Of a stretch of 64,000 bases of DNA, positions 1-9,856 are shown one piece after another. Source of the stretch: Nemania diffusa (lineage: Eukaryota; Ascomycota; Sordariomycetes; Xylariales; Xylariaceae). The notes beneath the pieces are model-generated. The model saw only the letters and a program-made list of their open reading frames with translations, did not search any database and was not told the origin of the DNA. Position 1 is the first letter of the stretch. Each line of letters starts with the position of its first letter. The stretch covers positions 5,796,501 through 5,860,500 of the forward strand of contig JBBPUQ010000003.1 of NCBI GenBank assembly GCA_038501195.1, in the 5' to 3' direction. Position numbers and translations under genes: made by a program.

Positions 1-1624
1 GCTGTCAAGGTGGGAACCTTGACCGTTTGTAGGTCTTATATGTAGGACCGTGACAGGTACTGGGGGCTCTTAAGTTCTTAACTGTCAGTCTGTAAATAGC
101 GCCACTGCAGACGCGATAATGAATATTGAACTATCGCAGTTCAGACTGCTAGTGATGCCAAGATGACTTATTGTTATTGTCAAAGGGGGGAATTTCTATC
201 TGGACTATCTAGTAAAATCTACTCTGCCGGCCGGGCCAGGGCCCGTGCTATAGTTCTAACCTCGTTAAGGTTTAGTACTGTGACGTAAATACATATAGAG
301 AATTCCCTTATCCATCTCGATTCATAACCTACCGGCGAAACCGGAGAGAGCAATTCCTATATTTCAAATATCTATGGGATTAGCATCAACCAGGTCGCGG
401 AATGTCTCTGGGCCGAGATAAGGCTACACGTAGACCTTCTACGGCCTCCAGATTTCGTCCGGAGTACAAGTCATCCAATGGGAAGGCCGCGAAAGTGGCT
501 GTAAGCTGAGGCGATTAGAAACGGAGAATAACTGGAAGCGAGACGCCAAGCCTTAGGAACGTTCCAAGCCCCGATGTTGTTGCTGTCTCCAATGTCCACC
601 ATCAGTTTGGTACGGAACAGAGCTGCAACACTCCACCGCGACATTATCAGAAGTAGAACATTGTCGGGGTGGAAATACTAACCGTTTGCAGTTACTTATA
701 TATGGGATCGTGACATAGTTATTATTAAGTCCTAGATAATTGTTAGATGCGATAAATCTAGTTAGGCTGAGAAACGCCATTGGTGGTGGGTGTGGTGGGG
801 TCCGTAACCTTCGCGTGGCGTTGTCGTAACATACAAGGCTGTGCTAGAGGATGAAAGGTTGCCGCATGTTAAGGATTGTCGTGTGTAACCATAGACGCGG
901 CAAATCATAATAATGATCGACATTCGCAGTTTGGCCTTAATCCCTTGTTGTGAAATAACTACGTAATTTGTGTAGCACTTATTTCGAACTTCAGGGCAAG
1001 AAAGAAGGAATATTCCTGACCTAGACGATTAGTTCTTGACAGGTATAATCGATCCGAGCAATATTCGTCAAAAAGACCTGCAGGCTTCCCTATGTAGTGG
1101 AGCAAAGCCACCGATCAATAATCTGTACGACTCGCCCGAAAATGCACACTAAAGAGAATTCCTTCGTCGGTTTATTCCTTACGATGGATTTTCTCTTCTC
1201 TCCTCTTTGTCTCCGTCTCTTTCCTATGATCCGATACTTTTTTCCCCCCCTTCTCCTGGTCTATATGCTTCTGCGCCAACGCTCGCTATTGGATCCGCTG
1301 CACGTCTTTCCTATGATAGGAATAGTGGAGACCAAAGCCGGCGTTTCTAAGCTTACGTGACGATATAACATCGAGACTATCCTGTAATTCTCATAAGTTC
1401 CCTTCCCAAGATATGGTATATATCACCTTACACATTCGAGTTCAATTTCACCAAATCAAAATTCCCATTCGCCCGCTCACAGGAAAACCACGTCTTCTCA
1501 TCATAGGCTTCGGGTGTCGAGAGGGTAAGAAAAATAGGTAGAAAGTAGACTATGCTGGATGCAAAGATTAGGAAATAAAATTAGGTAATTATAGGGTAGG
1601 TGAATGTGTTGGCTAGCATCGCAA
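1..1624. other. Intergenic, no gene recognised
   Basis: No open frame in this stretch resembles a known protein, and none joins plausibly across splice sites. It contains two diverged copies of a roughly 60-100 base sequence, one near 1-100 and one near 660-760. They share words such as accgtttg and gtgaca and differ partly by transitions. This could be an old repeat eroded by RIP-like mutation. Confidence 0.5.
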
Positions 1625-2475
1625 TTAACTGGGAGCCAGCACAGGTGATATCTCGCAAGTGCTCATCTCAGGTGGCGCTCTTCCTACTTGTTTGGCGGCG
1701 TTCTGGATATAATGGCGGATGTAATCGTTGTCGCATGCGCCGTGTCGAAGTATCTCACACTTTAGGTGAAGCACTTCTTCGCGCAGGAGGCCAGCCTCAG
1801 CGTTGAGCATCTTATTCTCTCTAAGGAGATCTCTCTCTTTTTGCTGGAGCTCGTCTACACCCTGCTTGGCCTTTTTCCGACATTTAGCGGCAGCCAGCCT
1901 ATTCCTAGTACGCTTCGTCCGAGGGTATGGGCTAGAGTTGGGGCTCGAAGGCATCGGCGACGAGGACTCATCGCCTTTGTCCATTTCATACATGGGCTCT
2001 AAAGTCTCTGGTTGGGTCACGAAGTTGTTCTGCGCCGTCGGCGGGAATACGGTCGTAACAAAGGGAGCCGTATAATCCCCGTATTTGTTACGCGCGGTGT
2101 TGAGGGCGAGATTAGAAGACCACTCTTCTGGTAAAATATGACAGTTTGTGGCCGAGTAGTATTCGGTACTGCTTGCTACAGTTGAGGGCTGCTGCTGTTA
2201 CCCTCAAGTTAGCATAGGGAATTAAGACAAAACTGAGGAGGTAGAAGAGCCCAAAGTGTTAGAGTACATACTTCCCTCGAGTAGCCAACATGACCGGCCG
2301 TCTGTTGGTCGATGATTGGAAAGCCATTCAGGAGCCATTCGGGCTCCGAAGTCCCCCAGATGTTATGGTCCGCGACGATGGGATCTTGGAAGGGGAAATT
2401 TCCTGCGCTATTCGAAATTAAGGAATAAGGGGCATGCTGGTTATCGGCCTCGGTTCGATTATCAATGACCTGCAT
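1625..2475 (-). CDS. bZIP transcription factor, ATF/CREB-like
   Basis: Nuclear DNA-binding regulator of about 255 aa. Exons are 2272-2475 and 1625-2188 on the minus strand. The 83-nt intron has donor GTATGT, a TGCTAAC branch site and a CAG acceptor, and joins codons in phase 0. The basic region (about residues 158-175) has the N-x7-R signature NRLAAAKCR. It is followed by a leucine zipper to about residue 208 and then a conserved-looking tail HGACDNDYI, as in fungal ATF/CREB-type factors. The N-terminal half is acidic and Trp-containing (GTSEPEWLL, LPEEWSS), fitting an activation region. In this family such factors often act below the stress MAP kinase, but no target can be read here. The ATG at 2475 is the first in frame; an upstream exon is possible but unsupported. 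Confidence 0.85.
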
Positions 2476-4391
2476 GTCGGAGATGATAGGTGGCTACGTG
2501 TTGGTTGAAAAGATCTACCTCGACGGGTTCGGCTGGTTTTTTTTTTCGATTCGCTGTTCCACTGAGAGGAAAGTATCTAGAGGCCAATTCTAGGCCTACC
2601 AACTCGCTTAGAACGGCATATAGAGGGATTTCCGCGATAGCTCGACGATTGTGGACGAGAGGCCAAGTCCAAGATACGGAATGCCGGGTTGGAGTTGCGG
2701 TGGCAATGATACCATCAAGACCCCAAGACGTCAGCAGAGAGTATCGATTGCGGGTGTTCGGGCAAGGGGTGGTTAGTTGGGAAAGGCGTCGAAGACATCT
2801 ACTGAAGCAACAGGTCGACGATACCGAAAGTTTGAGAGTTTTTGAATTGCGATAACAGGCAGGCGGCGTGTCGATTATCGAAGGAACAGGCGGTGGAAGA
2901 GCATGGTCACCGGTCATGACAACGGACTGATGGCAGGTAGCAGGAGGCCTTGCATGTTTGTTTTTAGCAGAAGGGGCGGCTATGCTGTGATGAGATCAAG
3001 GATTACTGAGATAGAGGTACTCTGTAATTCTGTAGGTATGGCAAAGCCCCAGGGAGGTATCTACCACCCTGCCGGTAGGTACTAGATCGGTACACTACCT
3101 GGTCTAGGAGGTGTCCACCATTGCTAGCTTTCCTCCCTACGGCACTCTGTACATGCTTATAGCCTAAGCCTTGAGGTAGGTGGTTTAGGGAGGGTTGCGC
3201 ATTTTATCGCGTAGCTAGCCTACCTACAATACTTGTAGATACACTAGATACTCAGGCAATACGTGATATGGAGTGTGGTGGGGGAAACGTCGGGACAGGC
3301 AAGGTTCCCAGCCAATCTGCGCCCTAAACTCCCGCCGGACAGAGTTCCGTCTAGTGCCAGTGCTCTCATTGGCGAGCTCACCCTACTCGGCCAGAGCTCC
3401 GCTTGTAGCTCATTGGCTATTTAGACTCGTGAAAGCTGGTACTCTACCACGGGATACCTACCTACCTATGTACTCGTGTTCGAGTAACGGTATGTAGGAG
3501 AAGCTGTTCTGTTTGCACCTACGAAAAGCAAGGGATATGAAGGCAGTGTTGAATAATCCATAAATTGGTCAAAATCCGTCGCCTGCAACGCCACGTCCTT
3601 TCCATTACGTCGTAGATAGATATTTCGTTAGTTTAGAGCTTGTGATTCACATATCCTCGGGCGTTTTGCTCAATACTACTACACCACCCGGCAGCTTCTG
3701 CACTATGAGCGAATGGCCTGTGCTGCAACGTCATGATTTCTTATTCAGTTGACACGGGTCGTGAGCGATCTCGATATACCCTTCCTGTATCTAAGTAAGT
3801 AGCCCGGGAAAGCCGCGATAGGGGGTGTGCAGGGCAGTAATGTATCCTGTAGTGTGATGTGTGTACACCGCAGTAAGCTATTGCCTATTATCCCGTGATT
3901 GGCTTGGACACGGGATGACATAGAGATCGACCATTATGAAAATCTGCGGCGAGGGAGAATTCGGCTCCAAAACCGAGAATCTTTCGAAATATCTTGGGGT
4001 AGGTGGCTCATGCTAGCTCATCCCCCACGGACTAGGTAACTCGGAGATACATATTGAATACTTACTTATCTAGGAGAGATTAAAACTGATAAGTAGGGTA
4101 CAGGTCGGGACTGCAGAATCTAGAAGACAGAAGAGCGATACGGCTATCTATCCCGTCGCTTTGGTGGATTCCAGGGCTTATATTGGTGCAGACGAGATGG
4201 AGATAATTGACGTGATGACTACCACGAAGGGCACGCTCCTTGCCCCAGGATAGAGAGCACTGGGTTCCATGTAATGATGGTCCGCCTCGTTTGTAGGCGG
4301 CGTTCAAGCAAATCCGAGGCTGGTCTCGGCGGTGCAGTGATATCTCACCGGTCCCGCTTCCCCTTCCTTGTTAACCGTAAAGAGCGAGGTT

Positions 4392-4435
4392 GAAAAGAAA
4401 AGAAAAAAAGAGAAAAAAAAAGAAAAGAAAAAAAA
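4392..4435 (+). repeat. Purine (A/G) low-complexity tract
   Basis: About 44 bases of A with scattered G and no pyrimidine until the following T. It is simple sequence with no coding sense. It lies in the intergenic stretch upstream of the 4601-4978 open frame. Confidence 0.8.
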
Positions 4436-4600
4436 TAGAGACAATTAACTACCGAGTTGTGCTACTTCTCCAACTCCGAACGATGCCAAGCAGAATATGG
4501 AAAAGGAGCAAGGGATTTCCTATTTTGAGGGCGAGGGAGCCGATTTCATAGCTTGCGGGGAATGTACGTAAAGTACCTGGTAGATTGCTAGATTGCTAGA

Positions 4601-4978
4601 TTGGTACCCAGAACATGTGATGCTTGTACATGCATGGTATATCTCTTTAGAGATGGCCTCGTGTTGAATGCGTTAGATACCGAAAACCCAATAATTAACT
4701 GGTCACGCCAGTTGTTTTTGGCGCAGCGGGAAATCTTGACTTCTACAAATTATAAGCCCTTGGAATACCCCACACGCGCTAATTACCTAGGGAAGCCTTA
4801 CCAATTCATTGCTAAAAAGCTTAGTCGCGTTACCGAGGCGGTCTTTAAGGGGATCACGTACGCATTGTTGACTGGCGACCGTCACTTAAAAAAGAATGAC
4901 ATCCAACACTTATTCAACGCCGGGTGTTCTATAGACTTTGACTACGAGGTAGCACCATATGTAGAATGGAATTGGTAG
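4601..4978 (+). CDS. Unrecognised 125-codon open frame, possibly a gene fragment
   Basis: I do not recognise this protein. From about residue 25 the composition looks protein-like: mixed hydrophobic, aromatic and charged residues, with segments such as NYKPLEYPTRANYLGKPYQF and a C-terminus of DYEVAPYVEWNW. It has no signal peptide, membrane segment or known motif. The first ATG is preceded by a short tandem repeat containing TAG acceptor-like triplets, so the true start could be an internal splice acceptor. It could be an orphan gene, one exon of a larger gene, or the remnant of a decayed gene. No partner exon was found with confidence. Confidence 0.25.
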   Translation: MVPRTCDACTCMVYLFRDGLVLNALDTENPIINWSRQLFLAQREILTSTNYKPLEYPTRANYLGKPYQFIAKKLSRVTEAVFKGITYALLTGDRHLKKNDIQHLFNAGCSIDFDYEVAPYVEWNW

Positions 4979-5277
4979 TAAAATTATGCCTCCAGCTTTA
5001 ATAAGACTATCCGCCAGCAGAATGGAACTCATGGAACTTCTTGGATCTTACTAAAGCGGTACTTAAATACAATATTATCGTTTTAATACCAAGAACGCAA
5101 GTACACTGCGTTTCAACTATATATATACCCAGGTAGTCAGCAATGACCAAAAACCTTCCCTGAAGCCTCCTTTTTAAGTAACCATGCTGCTGGCAAGACG
5201 GCCTTTTCAGATCGTGTGACAAAATTGGGATTCTACCTATTACCTTGGAGGTCAACAACGTACTTCCACTACCTATC

Positions 5278-5914
5278 TCACAAAGATACCCAAGTTCCAC
5301 TATTTAAGCCATTGGCCCACTAAACGTGCGAAATGTTAGTACCGTTTATGACCACCCTTCATTATATCAAGTATTCTAGTTCTCATCTCCACTAGTCTAC
5401 TCTTCCTCCATTCCACGGTGACCGGCATAAAGAGCTAGAAAGAAGATGGAAGAGAGGAGGAAAGGGGAGGGAAACTCACGTAGTTGCCTCCCGCGAGCCC
5501 GGTAGAGGGATCCGTACACTCGTCAACGATGACCCGCAGCGCCTCGGCGACGAGCTCGCAGTCCTCGCCACCCGCGACGCCGCACATCTTCGCGTTCTTG
5601 TACATGTCGGTGCAGCAGCCGCCGTTGGTGCCGCAGCCCTGGCCAGCGAGATTTTGGAAGTAGGGGATGTATTTATTCTTGACGTCTATGGCGAGCGGGG
5701 ACTTTTTATCGGTGCCTGGGTGAGACGGGTTTGTTAGTTAGTGTCAGGACGGCACGTAAAGCGACATGGCGAGTCTGTGCTAGCATTGTAAGGGGAAAGG
5801 AGAGGCCTTACTGCACGCGAAGGTGGCAACCGCTGGCGGAGCGTCTCGGCCGCCATCGGAACAGCCGGCGAGGGCGCTGCTTACCGAGGCGAGGATAGCG
5901 AGTGTGACCTGCAT
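5278..5914 (-). CDS. Small secreted cysteine-rich protein (8 Cys), effector-like
   Basis: Predicted 126-aa secreted protein of unknown function, assembled from three exons: 5812-5914, 5480-5715 and 5278-5319. Intron 1 (96 nt) has donor GTAAGG and acceptor CAG. Intron 2 (160 nt) has donor GTGAGT and a textbook TACTAAC branch site followed by a TTTAG acceptor. All joins keep frame. Residues 1-16 form a typical signal peptide ending ALA. The mature part carries eight cysteines at 18, 34, 62, 68, 69, 79, 87 and 101, an even number suited to four disulfides, with one CC pair. The spacing does not match a hydrophobin. The last exon adds only 13 residues, ending GTWVSL. Reading through intron 2 would instead end after about 15 different residues. 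The family is not recognised; an effector or secreted-structural role is inference only. Confidence 0.72.
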
Positions 5915-8005
5915 GTTGGTGTAGGTAATTGACGAGAGCTGAAGGGTGAGAGATGATGATGTAGAGCGTGACTCTTGAAAGCTATGTTGTCAAACCTCGG
6001 ATCTCCCAACGCTTTTATACTAGCCACGCGACTCCGAGTCGACGATCTCAGCTGATAGATTCAGCCCAGCATATGTCATTGTCATTCTCATTCAGTCCAG
6101 GGAGTTCTCTTTTCCCGGATCAACATCCTAGATCAATAGATCGAGTCCGACACTTCGTGCTATCACCAGTTTAGAAGGTCGTTCTCTCACAGCGAACCTT
6201 CTCTCGAATTTTTTTGATTTTTTTTTACCAAGACTACCAATTGAGAGGAGACACATAGACGAGGCCGTTAGCCGACTAGCCTAGACGCCAGACGCAAGAT
6301 AAAAGCGGATTCGTGGAGCTCCCGTGCGGCTGATTACGTTCGCTAATCGGCATTGACTTCGTAGACATTTCATAGAAATAGATTACTAGTATAGTAAGCG
6401 CGTGTAGACAGTAGATAGTCTTGATACGAATAGACATGGATGTACAGCACAAATGCAATTGGTCGCCATACTAGGCTGAATAGGGAACATCTATTTGAAC
6501 TGACTGGACGGAACAAAGCTAATTGGAAGAGTGAAAGATGTAGTGCACCTGATGGTGGAAATACTGTAAGTGGTGGAAGTATGTAGTAGTAATTTTCAGC
6601 TGAAGGATCGCTTCCAAAGACTTTCAGTCGGATCGGTCGGGTCGGCTAGGCCAGGCCAGGCCAGGCCTTTGTTTAAACTCTTGCGTAGAGAAGGTGAAGG
6701 AGATGGTACGACAAGAACACCAGTTAGAAAATGGTGGTTATATGTGACTTATATGTAGGATAGAATACTAGGAACGATGAGAACATCACTTACACTCGCT
6801 ATTAGTGCGTCGTGTCGCTGAGATAAGAAAGTTTCCACTGCCACGCGACTTCAGGGGCGGGATCTAATTTTCCCCATACAGCCCTAGGATGATCATGCCA
6901 TAGGCGGGTACCTGTCAAGGGTCACATCACACTTGCATTTACGCTCGGATCGAGACGGTGACAAGTTCTACCCATGCAGACCGAGAAACCGGTAATGAAT
7001 CCGTAGCCACGTACCGCCAGAACTCGGAAAGGTATTTGCATTTCAGCAACTTGACCAAGAATGATGGACTCTCGAACTTATACATAGTAGATACCCGCTA
7101 GCAATCAGTGCATATTCTCGACCATTCGCCCTATCCAGGACTGTGTCCCTTTCCCTCCGAGCGAATGATATTGAGATAAACACGGTATCCCTCCCGATCT
7201 GAGTGTCGCTAGTTACGGTCCGCTGCGATAACACAAGCTACCCTCAGCTAGGTTTCTATAGAGCTCATACTTATGTACTCTGTATCACAGAAGTAAATCG
7301 TATACATAGCCTATGCCCTTAGGGACTTTACGCGCGCCGCTCGATAATTTGGCTGTCATGGTAGCTATTACCACTGCCGTAGCTGACTAAGCCTGCGCCA
7401 TAGCGAATCCTACGCGGATCAGGGGCCCGTACACAGTCAAAGTTATTAGAATGCAGGCATCTGGGCATGATGTGGTCAGACCCCTATGACAGCTATCTAT
7501 CTAGCTAGGACAACCCTTCATTGTCTATCACAAACCCCTCAAGGATATATCGAATCCCAGCCCATCTCACCAGCCAGTTGACTAAGCCTTAGCTGCAATC
7601 ATATAAAAACAGTTAGGTAATTTCCTCGGCGCATTGCATAGCCTTATATCTTGTCCTGTTGGTCGAGTACCTACTCTAACACCCTCAACAGGCGGAGGGG
7701 TACCTGCGGGAAAGGCCACAAAGGCTACACGCTTCAAGGCAGAATTTGCTGGACGGGATAATATGTATGTTAGACTGACCAAGCACGCCCCACGTTCCCC
7801 CAGGGAGGGCAGCCGAGGCTTTATGGCGGCATGGGCGTCGTAGACTACAACAACAACAACCCACGCTAACACTACAGCCATCAGACCATGGAGGAATCTT
7901 CTCATCCGAGGCTTCGACCTCCCCGAAAGGTCGTTGTCGCTAGCCATTCTGCACACCATGCTCCCTGCTACACACAGCCAAGGTCTAATATCTTCCTACA
8001 GCGCC
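5915..8005. other. Mostly non-coding stretch
   Basis: Lies upstream of the secreted-protein gene, whose promoter should be just above 5914, and downstream of the nitronate monooxygenase. It holds a short aggcc-type tandem run near 6640-6667. Only one open frame is worth noting, at 7582-7947, and it is listed separately. Nothing else recognisable was seen. Confidence 0.45.
7582..7947 (-). CDS. Doubtful small membrane or secreted protein
   Basis: Unrecognised open frame of about 121 codons from the second ATG. An upstream ATG at 7959 adds four residues. After a basic stretch it has one strong hydrophobic segment (about residues 21-37, with a run of six valines) ending in AHA, which would suit a signal peptide or membrane anchor. 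The valine run comes from a (GTT)n microsatellite, so the segment may be accidental. There is no family resemblance. It ends just downstream of the nitronate monooxygenase and could equally be 3' flanking sequence. Confidence 0.18.
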   Translation of the reverse strand: MASDNDLSGRSKPRMRRFLHGLMAVVLAWVVVVVVYDAHAAIKPRLPSLGERGACLVSLTYILSRPANSALKRVAFVAFPAGTPPPVEGVRVGTRPTGQDIRLCNAPRKLPNCFYMIAAKA

Positions 8006-9856
8006 TTACAGTGCTGCTTTAAACCCCCTTATAATCTCAACAGCCTCGTCCCTAACACTCTTCGTGATCTCCGCGGCAGGAGGCGCGCTCCGTATAAGAC
8101 CAACACTAGAGCCCCTAAACACGAGTCAATCAATTACTCAAACTACCAGCATGATACAAGAGCAAGTGACTTACGACCAAGTGACCATCATCGAGACCTC
8201 GCCCTTCTCTTTGGCGACCTTGTAGCGGGCCTCGTTCTCCTTGATCTCCATGCCGGCGACATCATCATGGTACGACTGATGCACGAGGGCGCGAGCATCG
8301 TACAGAGCGGGCCAGGTCCAGTTCCCTTGCACGCGGTCGTGGACGTAGGATCTATTTTGTGAGAAGACTGCGTTATCAAGTCTTTTGCACTGGGATCTAG
8401 ATACTCACTTGACTGTGTTCGCCGCGCCGTCGGAGGCCGACAGGAGGGCCTTCCTCTTAAAGTCTTCTGCGTCAGACTCAGGGGCTACCATGTACTTCGG
8501 AGCAAGTTAGCGAGTCTTCGGGAAGGGGGGCGAGGTGAGTAATTTGGAGTGAGGAGAAAAGCAGACTGGAGTTAGGTTGTAAGAGGATAGAGGAGCAAGA
8601 CGTGAAGCAGATGGCAAAGCCACACGCATCCGGCGTTATCACATCGTGCTTCACGTCAAGTCCCATTCCCTATAACCCAACCCCCTGAATGCCTAAGACT
8701 AGAAAACACAACATACCCTCGTCCCCATCACAGCTCCCTCAGCCCCCAGCGCCAGCGCCGCCACGACGCCGCGCCCATCCGCGATCCCGCCCGCCGCCCA
8801 GACCGCGATCTCCCTATCCGGGAACTCATCCCGCAGCACTGAGCACCACCCCTCACGTCAGCTATTCCCCCTCAAATAACAAGACGGATTAGTTAGGTTA
8901 GATATCGGCTTACTATCCCGCACCTCAGGCACCAGGCTCACGATGCCAGCCGCCTGCGCGAACTGGTGCCCGCCCGCGTCCACGCCCTGCGCGACGATGA
9001 CGTCCACCCCGAGCTCCGCGGCCCGGCGCGCGGCGGCCACGGTGCCGACCTGGACGACGACGCGCGGGTTCCACGCCGGAGTCCCCGCATCGGCATCAGC
9101 CCCAACAGCAGTAGAAGAGGAGGAGGAGGCGGCGCGCACGGCCTCAACGGCGCACCGCAGCGCGTCCGGGCGGGCGTCCGGGTCCGGCGCGAAGAGCCAC
9201 ACGGCGGCGGGGCGGTGGCGCGCGAGGATGGGCGCCGCCGTCTCGCCGAAGTGCGCCGCCGCGCAGTCCGAGAACAGCACGAAGCCTACGCCGATTGGTA
9301 GGCCGCCGCCGCCACCGGGCTGCTGCTGCTCCGTGTCCTCTTTGAGGCTCTGCGGCTGGGATTGCTGCCGCAGCAGTGTCTTCGCGAGCGCGAGCTGCGC
9401 GTCGAGCTGGGCGAGATCGCGCGAGCCGGGCTTAAATGCGCGACCTCCCTGTATGAAACCTGGATTTTAGGTTGTCAGTGAGTCGCCGAATCATCGTATC
9501 ATAAATGAGAGCGTTTCTTTTAGGGGCGCGTAGATTAGTCAGATCAGAGAATGGGATAGCCGCGATTGATAATCGCCGAGAGCTACGATTACGAAGACAA
9601 GCGACGACATGTCAAAATGTCATGTGATTAAGGTGGTATGCGGGAGCCAAAGTAGAATTATTGATAAGGTATGGCTGAAGAAAGAGGGGTACACAGGCAA
9701 AGAAGACTACGCACCCAGCCCCTCGGCCCGAACGACCTCGCTCGCGAGTTTTGGATTACTCACGAAAGCCATGGGCGCGCTGACGATGAGCGGGTGCGCG
9801 GTGCCAGGGAACCATCGCTGCATTCGCGATGTTTCTGCTGCCGACGTCGACGTCAT
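8006..9856 (-). CDS. Nitronate monooxygenase (2-nitropropane dioxygenase family)
   Basis: FMN-dependent enzyme that oxidises alkyl nitronates such as propionate 3-nitronate to carbonyl compounds and nitrite. Predicted 393 aa, normal to slightly long for the family. Six exons: 9715-9856, 8914-9459, 8717-8838, 8409-8494, 8175-8351 and 8006-8114. All five joins are in frame, with donors GTGCGT, GTAAGC, GTATGT, GTGAGT and GTAAGT. The joins restore family motifs: PLIVSAPM and EGLGFIQGG near the N-terminus; the flavin-site stretch with VVVQVGTVAAA and AQGVDAGGHQ in exon 2; AAGGIADGRG and GAVMGTR in exon 3; then YMVAPES. A low-complexity insert with runs of Q, G and S lies in the first half of exon 2. 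No targeting signal is seen. No neighbour suggests a pathway; detoxification of nitro compounds is the usual role. Confidence 0.93.

Larger units (their letters stand above)
2476..5277. other. Mostly non-coding stretch
   Basis: This separates the bZIP gene from the secreted-protein gene. The first few hundred bases should hold the bZIP promoter and leader. A 151-codon open frame at 2462-2917 on the minus strand has no domain-like composition and is not accepted. Low-complexity pieces are a purine tract (4392-4435) and three 8-mers of tagattgc/tagattgg (4581-4604). One open frame (4601-4978) is listed separately. Confidence 0.45.

Noticed and set aside
2462..2917. 151-codon minus-strand frame upstream of the bZIP gene
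   Set aside because: It overlaps the bZIP start region, has Cys/Thr/Arg-rich irregular composition and no domain, and could not be joined in frame to the bZIP exons.
5007..5300. 97-codon minus-strand frame near the secreted-protein gene
   Set aside because: It is in a different frame from exon 3 of the secreted protein, which has better splice signals, and has no family features.
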